DNA of 37,428 nt, taken from positions 1-37,428 of the forward strand of contig CAIQBE010000027.1 in assembly GCA_903870015.1 (NCBI GenBank). The letters are read 5' to 3'. A model generated the notes under the pieces. The model saw only the letters and a list, made by a program, of their open reading frames with translations, was not told the origin of the DNA and did not search any database. Positions 16,581 to 25,483 of this stretch are shown here, piece by piece; the first letter of the stretch is position 1; each line of letters begins with the position of its first letter. The translations under genes and the position numbers were made by a program. This stretch comes from an uncultured Thiotrichales bacterium. GTDB lineage: Bacteria; Pseudomonadota; Gammaproteobacteria; Francisellales; CACEW01.

Positions 16581-16612
16581 ACCTCGTTCTAAACAAGCCT
16601 GGTAGCTTCGTT

Positions 16613-19426
16613 ATGCATACAATTTCAGTTCGTGGTGCGCGCACGCATAATCTTAAAAATATCGATGTGGATTTGCCACGTGATAAGCTTGTCGTGATTA
16701 CAGGTTTAAGTGGCTCGGGTAAGTCGTCTTTAGCATTTGATACGCTGTATGCGGAAGGTCAGCGCCGTTATGTCGAGTCTTTATCGGCCTATGCACGACA
16801 ATTTTTATCGCTGATGGAAAAGCCAGATGTGGATCATATCGAGGGCTTGTCGCCCGCAATTTCGATCGAACAAAAATCTACATCCCATAATCCACGCTCG
16901 ACCGTCGGGACGATTACCGAAATTTATGACTATTTGCGTTTGTTATTTGCACGTGTAGGTGTGCCACATTGCCCCGAGCATCATTTGCCGTTAGCAGCGC
17001 AGACCGTGAGCCAAATGGTGGATCATGTCTTGAGTTTACCTGTGGATACCAAATTTATGGTACTAGCGCCCGTCGTGCAAGATCGCAAAGGCGAGCATGA
17101 GAAATTATTAGAAGGCCTGCATCAACAGGGCTTTATTCGTGCGCGTATTGATGGTGAGCTGATCGAGTTAGAAGATCCACCCAAGTTAGAGCGCCAACAA
17201 AAGCATGTGATTGAGGTTGTTATCGATCGCCTGAAAGTTGATCCCGAAATTAAACAGCGTCTGGCCGAGTCTTTTGAAACCGCCCTTAATTTAACGCAAG
17301 GGATTGTACGCATCGCTTTTTTTGATCAACAACCTGATGTTACTTTTTCCGCGAATTATGCCTGCCATGTCTGTGGCTTTAGTTTAGATGAATTAGAGCC
17401 AAAGTTGTTTTCGTTTAATAATCCAGCTGGAGCATGTCCAAGCTGTGATGGTTTGGGGAATAAGTTAGTCTTTGATGTGAATAAATTAGTGAAGCAAGAT
17501 TTAACATTGAATCAAGGCGCGATCAGAAGTTGGAATCGCCAAAATTTGTATTACTATCAGCAGTTAGAAGCGCTCGCTAAGCATTATAAGTTTAGTTTGG
17601 ATACAGAGTTTAGGCAGTTGCCCAAAAATATCCAAGAAATTTTGATGACGGGTTCTGGCGATGAGGACATTCAGTTTTTTTATGTCTCAGGTCATGGTTC
17701 CAAGACCGAACAAGTCAAGCCTTTTGAAGGTGTAATTAAAAATCTAGAGCGCCGTTTTAAAGATACAGAGTCCAGCACCATGCGTGAAGAGTTTAATAAG
17801 TTAATGACCGAGCAGCCATGTAACGGCTGTCGGGGTTCGCGCTTAAATCCTGCGGCGTCGAATGTTTTAATCGAGGGCAAAAATCTGCCGGCGATTACGG
17901 TGATGACGATTAGCGAAACCAAAACATATTTTGACGAACTTAAGCTTACAGGGAATCGCCTTGATATCGCTGCAAAAATTCTAAAAGAAATTTCCGAGCG
18001 CCTAGGCTTTTTGATTAATGTGGGTTTGGAATATTTAACGCTAGAGCGCCGTGCCGAAACTTTATCAGGGGGCGAAGCCCAGCGTATTCGTTTGGCCAGT
18101 CAAATTGGCGCAGGTCTAGTTGGCGTCATGTATATTTTGGATGAGCCTTCGATTGGTTTGCATCAACGTGATAATGCGCGTTTGCTCAAAACTTTATTTC
18201 ATTTACGTGATTTAGGGAATACCGTGATTGTCGTTGAGCATGATGAAGATGCGATTCGCTCAGCCGATTATGTCTTAGATATCGGTCCCGGTGCGGGTGC
18301 TCATGGTGGGATGGTGGTGGCTCAAGGCACGCCCGCAGATATTTTAGCTAATCCCAACTCAATCACCGGGCAATATTTATCAGGCAAACAAAAAATCGAA
18401 GTGCCCAAAAACCGCATTAAGCCCGACAAAAAAAAGATGCTGCAGTTAATCGGCGCGACGGGAAACAACTTGCGCGATATTAGTATTGATATTCCTGTGG
18501 GTTTGTTTACCTGTGTTACAGGGGTGTCAGGCTCAGGTAAATCAACTTTAATTAATGATACATTGTATCCGCTGATGGCCACTGACCTGAATGACGCCAC
18601 AACATTAACGCCAGCGCCTTATAAAGATCTCAAGGGTGTGGATTTTTTTGATAATGTTATCGATATTGATCAAAGCCCGATTGGCAGAACACCACGCTCC
18701 AATCCAGCAACCTATACGGGATTATTTACTTTAATTCGCGATTTATTTACCGCCACGCAAGAATCAAGAGCGCGCGGCTATGCGCCAGGACGCTTTAGCT
18801 TTAACGTCAAGGGCGGGCGTTGCGAAGCCTGTGAAGGCGATGGTGTGATTCGTGTGGAAATGCATTTCTTAGCCGATGTCTATGTGACCTGCGATGTCTG
18901 TAAAGGTAAGCGTTATAATCGCGAGACCTTAGAGGTGCAGTACAAAGGCAAAAATATTCATGAAGTCTTGGATATGACCGTTGAAGATGCCTTTGAATTT
19001 TTTAAAGCGGTGCCAACACTCGCACGTAAATTAGAAACATTATTAGAAGTCGGCTTATCCTATATTCGCCTAGGCCAACGCGCGACGACATTATCAGGTG
19101 GTGAGGCCCAGCGAATCAAATTAGCCAAAGAGCTATCCAGGCGCGATACCGGCCGCAGCTTATATATTTTAGATGAGCCCACAACCGGATTGCATTTTCA
19201 CGATGTGAAGCAATTATTAAAAGTGCTCCATGCCCTACGTGATCGCGGCAATACCATGGTCGTGATTGAGCATAATCTTGATGTGATCAAAACCGCCGAT
19301 TGGATCATTGATCTTGGGCCTGAAGGAGGCTCAGGTGGTGGCACAATCGTGGCTATCGGTACCCCAGAAGAGGTTGCAAAGGTTAAGGGGTCTTATACCG
19401 GGCAGTTTTTGAAAGATTATTTATAA
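16613..19426 (+). CDS. uvrA: Excinuclease ABC subunit A (UvrA)
   Basis: Damage-sensing ATPase of nucleotide excision repair; it forms a dimer, scans DNA and loads UvrB. At 937 aa it is full length. It has two ABC modules: first Walker [10 protein letters not shown] (31-39) with signature [16 protein letters not shown], second Walker [10 protein letters not shown] with signature [15 protein letters not shown]. Zinc-binding cysteine pairs are intact (CHVCGF...[25 protein letters not shown]...[10 protein letters not shown]). The start [17 protein letters not shown] aligns with the E. coli protein. The gene appears monocistronic, driven by the extended -10 at 16572. Confidence 0.98.
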   Translation: MHTISVRGARTHNLKNIDVDLPRDKLVVITGLSGSGKSSLAFDTLYAEGQRRYVESLSAYARQFLSLMEKPDVDHIEGLSPAISIEQKSTSHNPRSTVGTITEIYDYLRLLFARVGVPHCPEHHLPLAAQTVSQMVDHVLSLPVDTKFMVLAPVVQDRKGEHEKLLEGLHQQGFIRARIDGELIELEDPPKLERQQKHVIEVVIDRLKVDPEIKQRLAESFETALNLTQGIVRIAFFDQQPDVTFSANYACHVCGFSLDELEPKLFSFNNPAGACPSCDGLGNKLVFDVNKLVKQDLTLNQGAIRSWNRQNLYYYQQLEALAKHYKFSLDTEFRQLPKNIQEILMTGSGDEDIQFFYVSGHGSKTEQVKPFEGVIKNLERRFKDTESSTMREEFNKLMTEQPCNGCRGSRLNPAASNVLIEGKNLPAITVMTISETKTYFDELKLTGNRLDIAAKILKEISERLGFLINVGLEYLTLERRAETLSGGEAQRIRLASQIGAGLVGVMYILDEPSIGLHQRDNARLLKTLFHLRDLGNTVIVVEHDEDAIRSADYVLDIGPGAGAHGGMVVAQGTPADILANPNSITGQYLSGKQKIEVPKNRIKPDKKKMLQLIGATGNNLRDISIDIPVGLFTCVTGVSGSGKSTLINDTLYPLMATDLNDATTLTPAPYKDLKGVDFFDNVIDIDQSPIGRTPRSNPATYTGLFTLIRDLFTATQESRARGYAPGRFSFNVKGGRCEACEGDGVIRVEMHFLADVYVTCDVCKGKRYNRETLEVQYKGKNIHEVLDMTVEDAFEFFKAVPTLARKLETLLEVGLSYIRLGQRATTLSGGEAQRIKLAKELSRRDTGRSLYILDEPTTGLHFHDVKQLLKVLHALRDRGNTMVVIEHNLDVIKTADWIIDLGPEGGSGGGTIVAIGTPEEVAKVKGSYTGQFLKDYL

Positions 19427-19490
19427 GCAATTGTCTTGTATCTAGAATTAAGGTAAGCTTAGACTAGTTAATCAGTAAGGTAAAATTCAA

Positions 19491-20033
19491 ATGAAAATAA
19501 GAAAATATTTGATCACAAGCCTAATGGGAGTCACGATGTTAAGTTTATTCGGTTGTTCTGCGCCTAAAGCAGAAACATATGCTCAAAATACGCCGGTATT
19601 AACCGTGCAAAATTATTTTCAGGGCCCTTTAAAAGCCGAGGGCATGTTGCAAAATTGGCAGGGTAAACAGACGCGGCGTTTTAGCGTTACGATGGTTGGC
19701 GCCTGGCCCACGAATGAGCAGGGTACTTTACATGAAGAGTTTGTCTTTGATGACGGTGAAAAACAAAGCCGTGATTGGACCTTCAAACGAGTCGATGCTC
19801 ATCATTTTACCGGGACTGCCCATGACGTCGTTGGTATTGCGGAAGGTGAGCAATATGGTAACACGATCCATATGAATTATGTCTTGGCTGTGCCTGTCAA
19901 TGGTAAAGTGATTAATCTTGCGATTGATGATTGGCTCTATGCGATTGATGACAAAACCGTAATTAATAAATCTACCTTGAAAAAGTTTGGGATTACGGTA
20001 GGCGCGTTGACAATTGCTTTCACAAAGAACTAA
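19491..20033 (+). CDS. DUF3833-family lipoprotein
   Basis: First gene of a six-gene lipid-modification operon. The 180-aa product has a lipoprotein signal (hydrophobic residues 7-21, lipobox LFGC, Cys22) and the DUF3833 pattern: YFQGPLKAEGMLQNWQGKQTR, then FDDGEKQSRDW and GTAHDVVGIAEGEQYGN, ending in WLYAIDD. Members are expected to lie on the periplasmic side of the membrane and accompany Cfa-like methyltransferase and DUF1365 genes in other gammaproteobacteria. The biochemical role is not established; lipid handling is inferred from company. An AAGG lies about 10 nt before the ATG. The next gene starts 6 nt after the stop. Confidence 0.85.
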   Translation: MKIRKYLITSLMGVTMLSLFGCSAPKAETYAQNTPVLTVQNYFQGPLKAEGMLQNWQGKQTRRFSVTMVGAWPTNEQGTLHEEFVFDDGEKQSRDWTFKRVDAHHFTGTAHDVVGIAEGEQYGNTIHMNYVLAVPVNGKVINLAIDDWLYAIDDKTVINKSTLKKFGITVGALTIAFTKN

Positions 20034-20039
20034 GCAATT

Positions 20040-20807
20040 ATGAAGTCACATAATTTTAATCACTGCGTGATTTGGTTAACCGGAGCTTCTTCAGGCATTG
20101 GTGCTGCTTTAGCAATAAGGCTCGCACGCACAGACTGCACGTTAATCTTGTCGGCACGTGATGCGAGTAAATTAGACAAAGTTTCAGCCCAGTGTCACAA
20201 GCCTCCGGTGATTTTGCCATTAGATGTGACGGATCAAGTCGCGACTCAATCAGTTATTAAGGAAATTGAGCAGCGTTTTGGCCGTCTGGATATCGTTATT
20301 TTTAATGCTGGTGATTGTCTCTATCTCGATATTAATGCTTTTGATGTAACTATTTTTGAAAAAATGATGCAAACCAATTTTTTAAGTACAGTCTATGGCG
20401 TAGCCGCAAGCTTGCCTTTGCTAAAGCAAGCAAGCGAGCCTCATATTGTCCTCATGGGCTCAAGCGTCAGCTATTTAGCATTGCCTCGTGCTGAGGCCTA
20501 TGGTGCCAGCAAAGCAGCAGTGAAGTATTTTGGTGATGCACTACGCATTCATTTAGCAACAGCAAAGATTCCAGTCACAATCGTTTATCCGGGTTTTGTC
20601 AAAACACCACTAACCGCCAAAAATAATTTCCCCATGCCTTTTGCAGTGTCAGCAGAGCAGGCGGCAGAAGTAATTTTTAAAGGTTTATTAAAGTACAAGC
20701 CCGAAATTCGTTTTCCTGGTAGTTTGTTATTTATGTTACGCGCATTGAATCTGTTGCCATTGTCATGGAAGGTACGATTATTAAAAAGGATGGTTGATTC
20801 AAAATGA
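20040..20807 (+). CDS. Short-chain dehydrogenase/reductase of the lipid operon
   Basis: NAD(P)-dependent oxidoreductase of the classical SDR fold. The cofactor motif TGASSGIG is at residues 14-21, NAG at 89-91, catalytic Ser around 141-142 (MGSSVS) and the YxxxK pair Tyr154/Lys158 (YGASK). All catalytic residues are present, so it should be active. The C-terminal about 60 residues (FKGLLKYKPEIRFPGSLLFMLRAL) contain a hydrophobic, positively charged stretch compatible with membrane association, as in SDRs that act on lipids. It overlaps the next gene by 4 nt (ATGA). Within the operon it probably reduces or oxidises an acyl-chain intermediate; the substrate is unknown. Confidence 0.92.
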   Translation: MKSHNFNHCVIWLTGASSGIGAALAIRLARTDCTLILSARDASKLDKVSAQCHKPPVILPLDVTDQVATQSVIKEIEQRFGRLDIVIFNAGDCLYLDINAFDVTIFEKMMQTNFLSTVYGVAASLPLLKQASEPHIVLMGSSVSYLALPRAEAYGASKAAVKYFGDALRIHLATAKIPVTIVYPGFVKTPLTAKNNFPMPFAVSAEQAAEVIFKGLLKYKPEIRFPGSLLFMLRALNLLPLSWKVRLLKRMVDSK

Positions 20808-22045
20808 AGGTGGCAATTGTTGGGGCGGGCATCTCCGGGTTAGTGTGTGCGCACCTCTTGGATGAAGCCGGCCATGAAGTAACGTTATTTGAAAAAAATG
20901 CTTATTTGGGTGGGCATGCCCATACGGTTGAGGTCCAAGATCATGGCCAAAGTTTTGCCCTTGATACCGGGTTTTTAGTTTACAATGAGCCTGGCTATCC
21001 CGGCTTCACGAAGCTCCTAAAGAAATTACAAGTCGAAACGATCAAGAGCGATATGAGTTTTAGCGTAAGTACAAAAAGCCACGACTTTGAATACAATGGC
21101 CATAGCCTAACCAGTCTGTTTGCGCAAAAACGTAATTTGGTCAATCCTAAATTTTATGGCATGCTACGCGATATTTTGCGTTTTAATCAACGCGTAAAAC
21201 AACTGATTCAAACAGATACAGGGCTAAGTTTAAAGCAATTTATCGAGCAAGAAAAATTTGGACAATATTTTCGAGAGTATTATTTACGGCCGATGTTAGC
21301 CGCCATTTGGTCGATGGATCCTCATGCGGTATTTGATTTTCCCTTATTATTTTTAGGGCGCTTTTTTTTAAACCATGGCCTGTTGGAGATTAGCAAGCGA
21401 CCTCAATGGAGGACAATTAAAGGCGGCTCAAAAAACTATGTTGCGGCAATCATGAAGCGCTTTAAAGGCGAAGTCATTCAAAATCAAGTGCAGCAAGTTT
21501 TACCAGTAACAACAGGATATGAGATTCATTGTCAAAATGGTGATAAGCATACGGCTGAGGCGGTCATTATGGCCAGCCATTCGGATGAGACTTTAGCGAT
21601 GTGCCCACAGATGCCAGGGCCACAAGCAAAAGCTTTGCAGCGGATCCGCTATCAAAATAATGATGTGGTATTGCATTTAGATGCAAGTTTAATGCCTCGG
21701 CGTAAACAAGCCTGGGCCAGTTGGAATTATCAGATCGCACCGGGCAGTCAACAGGCGACTTTGACTTACTACATCAATCATCTGCAGCAGGTTATTTCAC
21801 CTCGGCCTTTTTTTGTGACCTTAAATCAGCGCCAGCAAATTGACCCTGCATTGATCTTGCAAGAATTTGAGTATGCCCATCCTGTTTTTGATGCCGAGAC
21901 GTTATCTGCCCAAGCGGAAATTCGTGAGCATAACGGCACTGATCAATTTTATCTCTGTGGTGCTTATTTGGGGAACGGCTTTCACGAGGATGGCGTGCAA
22001 AGTGCTTTGGCAGTTTGTCGTGCCTTTGGAATCACAAGCTTATGA
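20804..22045 (+). CDS. FAD-dependent oxidoreductase (amine oxidase/desaturase-like)
   Basis: Flavoprotein with the Rossmann dinucleotide motif GAGISG at residues 7-12, the following acidic residue of FEK, and the GGHAHTVEV stretch typical of amine oxidase/phytoene-desaturase relatives. The C-terminal FAD-contacting region reads FYLCGAYLGNGFHEDGV. Length 413 aa is normal. Homologues in this operon type are associated with modification of methylated or unsaturated acyl chains, where oxidation of the chain is expected. It overlaps the SDR upstream and DUF1365 downstream by 4 nt each, showing tight coupling. No signal peptide; probably a cytoplasmic or peripheral membrane protein. Confidence 0.92.
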   Translation: MKVAIVGAGISGLVCAHLLDEAGHEVTLFEKNAYLGGHAHTVEVQDHGQSFALDTGFLVYNEPGYPGFTKLLKKLQVETIKSDMSFSVSTKSHDFEYNGHSLTSLFAQKRNLVNPKFYGMLRDILRFNQRVKQLIQTDTGLSLKQFIEQEKFGQYFREYYLRPMLAAIWSMDPHAVFDFPLLFLGRFFLNHGLLEISKRPQWRTIKGGSKNYVAAIMKRFKGEVIQNQVQQVLPVTTGYEIHCQNGDKHTAEAVIMASHSDETLAMCPQMPGPQAKALQRIRYQNNDVVLHLDASLMPRRKQAWASWNYQIAPGSQQATLTYYINHLQQVISPRPFFVTLNQRQQIDPALILQEFEYAHPVFDAETLSAQAEIREHNGTDQFYLCGAYLGNGFHEDGVQSALAVCRAFGITSL

Positions 22046-22806
22046 CTAGCGCAATATACAAAGGCTCAGTCATGCATGCGCGTCATACCCCAGTAAAGCA
22101 TAGCTTTCGTTATCACTTGTATATGCTTTATATGAACTTAGATGAATTGCCCACGCTTTTTAAGCCTTATTGGTTTTGGTCATACAATAAAAGTAATTGG
22201 GCGAGCTTTTGGCGTCGGGATCATTTTGGCGATCCCAATGAATCATTAAGTGAAAGTGTACGGCAACTTATTTTAACCGAGACTGGCAGCAAACCCACGG
22301 GGCCTATTTATTTACTAACGCATTTACGCTTTTTTGGTTATTGCTTTAATCCCGTGAGTTTTTATTATGTGTTTAACGCTTTGGGGACAGAAGTTGATTA
22401 TATTGTTTTAGAAGTTTGCAATACGCCTTGGGGTGAGCGGCATTGTTATGTATTGCATCAAGGGAATCGCGAAGTGGGCGCGCCAAATACTTATCGAATT
22501 CAAAAACATCTGCACGTCTCGCCTTTTATGGCTATGGATTATGAGTATGAAATTGATTTAGCAATCCCTGGCCCGTATTTAAAAGTAAGTATGAAAAACT
22601 TTAAAGAGACGCAACTGGATTTTGAAGCCTATTTAGTATTAAAGCGCGAAAAAATTAGTTCCTGGTCTTTGGCAAAATTATTGTTACAATATCCGCCGAT
22701 GACCCTAAAGGTAATTGTCAGTATTTATTGGCAGGCATTAAAATTATGGTGTAAGCGCGTGCCTTTTGTGGCGCATCCAAAGCAAACGAAAACAGGAAAA
22801 AATTAG
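22042..22806 (+). CDS. DUF1365 protein
   Basis: Member of the DUF1365 family, almost always found next to the FAD oxidoreductase and Cfa-like methyltransferase. Signatures are IYKGSVMHARHTPVKHSFRYHLYMLYMNLDELP near the start (a longer conserved block), THLRFFGYCFNPVSFYY in the middle and CNTPWGERHCYVL. The ATG at 22042 overlaps the preceding stop (ATGA); an earlier in-frame ATG at 22015 lies inside the upstream gene and is less likely. From 22042 the product is 254 aa, normal for the family. The His/Cys-rich conserved stretches hint at a metal site, but no activity has been assigned that I know of. Confidence 0.92.
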   Translation: MTSAIYKGSVMHARHTPVKHSFRYHLYMLYMNLDELPTLFKPYWFWSYNKSNWASFWRRDHFGDPNESLSESVRQLILTETGSKPTGPIYLLTHLRFFGYCFNPVSFYYVFNALGTEVDYIVLEVCNTPWGERHCYVLHQGNREVGAPNTYRIQKHLHVSPFMAMDYEYEIDLAIPGPYLKVSMKNFKETQLDFEAYLVLKREKISSWSLAKLLLQYPPMTLKVIVSIYWQALKLWCKRVPFVAHPKQTKTGKN

Positions 22807-22811
22807 TCGCT

Positions 22812-24008
22812 ATGAGTATCGCGGAACATTTTGTCAAAAAATTGTTAAGTCAAATTCAGGTAGGCAGGTTAGAATTACAAGACGGCCAGCAAGTCCTGAG
22901 GGCTGGGGCAGTAGAGGGTGCCACAAATTTAACAGCTAAGTTAGAGGTGCATTCTCAAAAGCTCTATTCACGCCTGCTGCATCGGGGTAGTATTGGGGCT
23001 GGTGAAAGTTTTATGTTAGGGGAGTGGACTACAAATGATTTAGTAGCTTTACTACGCATTTTTATTCGCAATCGCGAGTTGCTGTTTGGTATTGATGGCG
23101 GTATCTCCAAATTGAATCAAATTTTCTGGCGGTTTATGGATCATTTTAAACGTAATACGCCAGAGCAAAGCACCCTTAATATCAGCGCTCATTATGATTT
23201 AGGTAATGATTTTTTTAAGTTATTTCTAGATCACTCACTGATGTATTCGTCAGCAATCTTTGAAAATCCTAATATGGATTTAGAAGCCGCAGCACAGCAT
23301 AAATTAGCGGTTATTTGTGAAGGGTTAAAGCTGGAGTCTCATCATCGTGTGATTGAAATCGGGACCGGCTGGGGTGGCTTTGCGATTTACGTAGCGCAGC
23401 ATTACGGTTGTCATGTGACGACGACAACGATTTCAGCAGAGCAGCATCAATATGCCAAAGCGCAAATTGAAGCCTTGGGGTTGCAAGATAAAATTACGTT
23501 ATTGCAGCAAGACTATCGGGCTTTAAGCGGTCAGTATGATCGACTGGTTTCGATCGAGATGATTGAAGCGGTGGGCTATGATTTTGTCGATCAATTTGTG
23601 CGGCAATGCAGTAATTTACTTAATCCTGATGGTAAGGCCTGTATCCAAGCCATTATTCGAGCCGATCAACATTATGATCGGGTGCATAAAGAAGTGGATT
23701 TCATTAAAAAATATATCTTCCCCGGCGGCTGTTTATTGTCAGTAGAGTATCTATTGCGTCAGGCTGCAGCACATACAGATTTAAGGTTATTTCATCTGCG
23801 TGATATTGGCTATGATTATGCAAAGACCCTTGCCATCTGGCGCCAGCGCTTTTTGCAAAAGCTGGATAGCGTGCGTGCGCTGGGTTTTAATGAGCCCTTT
23901 ATGCGCATGTGGGAATTTTATTTGGCGTATTGTGAAGCTGGATTTTTAGAGCGTTATATCAGCGTGGTGCAGTTAAATTTTGTGAAGCCGTATTATGACC
24001 TCCGCTAA
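22812..24008 (+). CDS. Cfa-like SAM-dependent fatty-acyl methyltransferase, non-canonical active site
   Basis: Class I methyltransferase of the cyclopropane-fatty-acyl-phospholipid synthase family; it would methylate unsaturated phospholipid chains in the membrane. The SAM site is VIEIGTGWGGFA; other blocks are AHYDLGNDFFKLFLD, TISAEQHQYAK, SIEMIEAVGYDF and KKYIFPGGCLLS. Length is 398 aa. Compared with E. coli Cfa from memory, the bicarbonate-binding cysteine (Cys139, in YSC) is Ser here (MYSSAIF) and the histidine equivalent to His266 is Gln (CIQAII), while the glutamate of the MFE/MIE motif is kept. This pattern belongs to the operon-linked subfamily, probably not making cyclopropane rings. 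The gene starts 5 nt after DUF1365 and overlaps the next gene by 14 nt. Confidence 0.92.
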   Translation: MSIAEHFVKKLLSQIQVGRLELQDGQQVLRAGAVEGATNLTAKLEVHSQKLYSRLLHRGSIGAGESFMLGEWTTNDLVALLRIFIRNRELLFGIDGGISKLNQIFWRFMDHFKRNTPEQSTLNISAHYDLGNDFFKLFLDHSLMYSSAIFENPNMDLEAAAQHKLAVICEGLKLESHHRVIEIGTGWGGFAIYVAQHYGCHVTTTTISAEQHQYAKAQIEALGLQDKITLLQQDYRALSGQYDRLVSIEMIEAVGYDFVDQFVRQCSNLLNPDGKACIQAIIRADQHYDRVHKEVDFIKKYIFPGGCLLSVEYLLRQAAAHTDLRLFHLRDIGYDYAKTLAIWRQRFLQKLDSVRALGFNEPFMRMWEFYLAYCEAGFLERYISVVQLNFVKPYYDLR

Positions 24009-24510
24009 AATTGATCTTCTGATTATCTTGCAATTTATTTTGTATCATGGCCTGTGGGCAGTGATTGCGTATGGTGTGCCGCGAGCACGAAGCAAGCTCA
24101 TCTATTGGAGTGCGGGTGTAATTTTAGTGGCGCAGCTGATACTGATACCAATTGGCATATCCTCGCTTCTAACATTTTTCCTAAACATCTTGATCTTAAC
24201 TGTAGTCGGAATTGGTGTTGATATTATCTTTACACGCTATCAGTGGTGGCGCTTTCCGGGTGAATATAAAACTATCCCTATGTGGCTCTGCCTGCTCTGG
24301 CTTAGTTTCGCGCTGTCTTTAGAATATCTCGTATGCTTCGTACATATGTCGCTGTACTTTTGGGCGCTCTTAAGTGCAGTGGGATTTCCTTTGGCCTATT
24401 TTTTTGCACAAAAGTTGCGGGTGATTCAGGTGCTACGGCCTTGGCCTGTATATCTCTATCAGGGTTTAATTTGGTTGTTTTTGTTGCCGGCGCTGTTGTT
24501 TTTATTTTAA
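23995..24510 (+). CDS. DUF2878-family membrane protein
   Basis: Small polytopic inner-membrane protein, 171 aa, with five or six hydrophobic segments covering most of its length. The stretches LWLSFALSLEYLV and LLSAVGFPLAYFFAQKL fit the DUF2878 family, which ends this operon type in Pseudomonas, Vibrio and relatives. It overlaps the methyltransferase gene by 14 nt, so it is co-translated with it. Function unknown; a scaffold or lipid-handling role is inferred from location only. An overlapping ORF in another frame (24333-24653) is not considered real. Confidence 0.8.
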   Translation: MTSAKIDLLIILQFILYHGLWAVIAYGVPRARSKLIYWSAGVILVAQLILIPIGISSLLTFFLNILILTVVGIGVDIIFTRYQWWRFPGEYKTIPMWLCLLWLSFALSLEYLVCFVHMSLYFWALLSAVGFPLAYFFAQKLRVIQVLRPWPVYLYQGLIWLFLLPALLFLF

Positions 24511-24627
24511 GGTGTGAGGAGAGGGTGGGGCTATGCGCGAAGGTAGGCGCGAAAAAACTCTTGCAATTCTGCTCATGTAATGATCAGTGCGGTGTGGGTG
24601 GAAATTCGATTGCTTTCTTGTTAGAGT

Positions 24628-24656
24628 TTGTTTTGGGTTTAGGATTAAAATAAAAT
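24628..24656 (+). promoter_or_regulatory. Candidate promoter of the SDR-budA pair
   Basis: TTGTTT (24628-24633), a 17-nt spacer, then TAAAAT (24651-24656), five of six bases of the -10 consensus. The SDR start at 24673 has a TAGGAG ribosome site. The leader would be about 10 nt, short but workable. Nothing else recognisable lies in 24511-24672. Confidence 0.45.
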
Positions 24657-24672
24657 AACGTAGGAGTTTAAA

Positions 24673-25455
24673 ATGACAATGTTTTTAAACGGCAAAGTTT
24701 GCATCATTAGTGGTGCAGCTTCTTTACGAGGTATTGGTTTTGCAGTGGCGGAATTATTTATCCAGCAAGGCGCAAGCGTCATCGTGACGGATGTTGTTAT
24801 GGAGGAGAAAACGATATCCGATATTAGAGCGGCCATAAGCTCACACACCGGCATAGAAAACCCTGATGTGACCGGATATAAATGTGATATAACAAATTTA
24901 TCTGAGTGCACTCAATTAGCCGATGCGATTATCAAAAAGTTTGGGAGGGTTGATGTTCTTGTGAATTCTGCAGGCATTGTGCAGGCGTTGCCTTTTCTTG
25001 AGGTTAAGCCAGAGGATTTGGATCGTTTAATGCGTGTGAATTTTGTGGGTACGTTCAACATGTGTAGTACCTTTGCCAAGCTTTTTGCCGCAGCAAAGAG
25101 CGGGAATATTGTAAACATTGCATCTGTTGCTGGTGAAGTAGGTGGTGGCCTTTTAGGAGGTTCGCATTACGCTGCATCAAAAGCTGCGATGATGAGTTTG
25201 ACTCGGTCTATCGCAAAAGAGCTAGGGGCTCTGGGTGTTCGTGCAAATACGGTTTGCCCGGCAATGACTGAAACCGCCATGATTGACGTGATGAGCGAAG
25301 AGCGTCACGCTGCGCTTATTAAGGCCATCCCGTTAGGAAGACCTGGAAAGCCGAAAGATATAGCGGGTGCATGTTTATATTTAGCATCAGAAGAGTTGGC
25401 AGGTTATGTCACCGGGGCAACGCTCGACGTTAATGGTGGTGTTTTTATTCATTAA
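24673..25455 (+). CDS. SDR oxidoreductase, probable acetoin/diacetyl reductase
   Basis: Classical SDR with the cofactor loop SGAASLRGIG (13-22), NSAG (98-101), catalytic Ser151 (NIASVAG) and Tyr166/Lys170 (YAASK). The C-terminus (GRPGKPKDIAGACLYLASEE and the final TGATLDVNGG) is that of the FabG/BudC-like group. Length 260 aa. By sequence alone the substrate cannot be told. The gene immediately downstream is acetolactate decarboxylase, so reduction of acetoin to 2,3-butanediol or of diacetyl to acetoin is the best guess. An alternative is a generic 3-oxoacyl reductase. A good ribosome site (TAGGAG) precedes ATG 24673. Confidence 0.85.
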   Translation: MTMFLNGKVCIISGAASLRGIGFAVAELFIQQGASVIVTDVVMEEKTISDIRAAISSHTGIENPDVTGYKCDITNLSECTQLADAIIKKFGRVDVLVNSAGIVQALPFLEVKPEDLDRLMRVNFVGTFNMCSTFAKLFAAAKSGNIVNIASVAGEVGGGLLGGSHYAASKAAMMSLTRSIAKELGALGVRANTVCPAMTETAMIDVMSEERHAALIKAIPLGRPGKPKDIAGACLYLASEELAGYVTGATLDVNGGVFIH

Positions 25456-25483
25456 AATAATTTTATAAATGAGGGTTATGGAA

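Noticed and set aside
16520..16612. LexA box for uvrA/recF
   Set aside because: No CTGT-N8-ACAG-like palindrome is present in the shared gap.
24533..24557. GCGCG...GCGCG stem after the lipid operon as a terminator
   Set aside because: It is followed by a run of A, not T, on the plus strand, so it does not fit an intrinsic terminator for the operon.
24333..24653. 106-codon ORF running past the DUF2878 stop
   Set aside because: It overlaps the membrane protein gene in another frame, lacks a ribosome site and has no family features; treated as a shadow.
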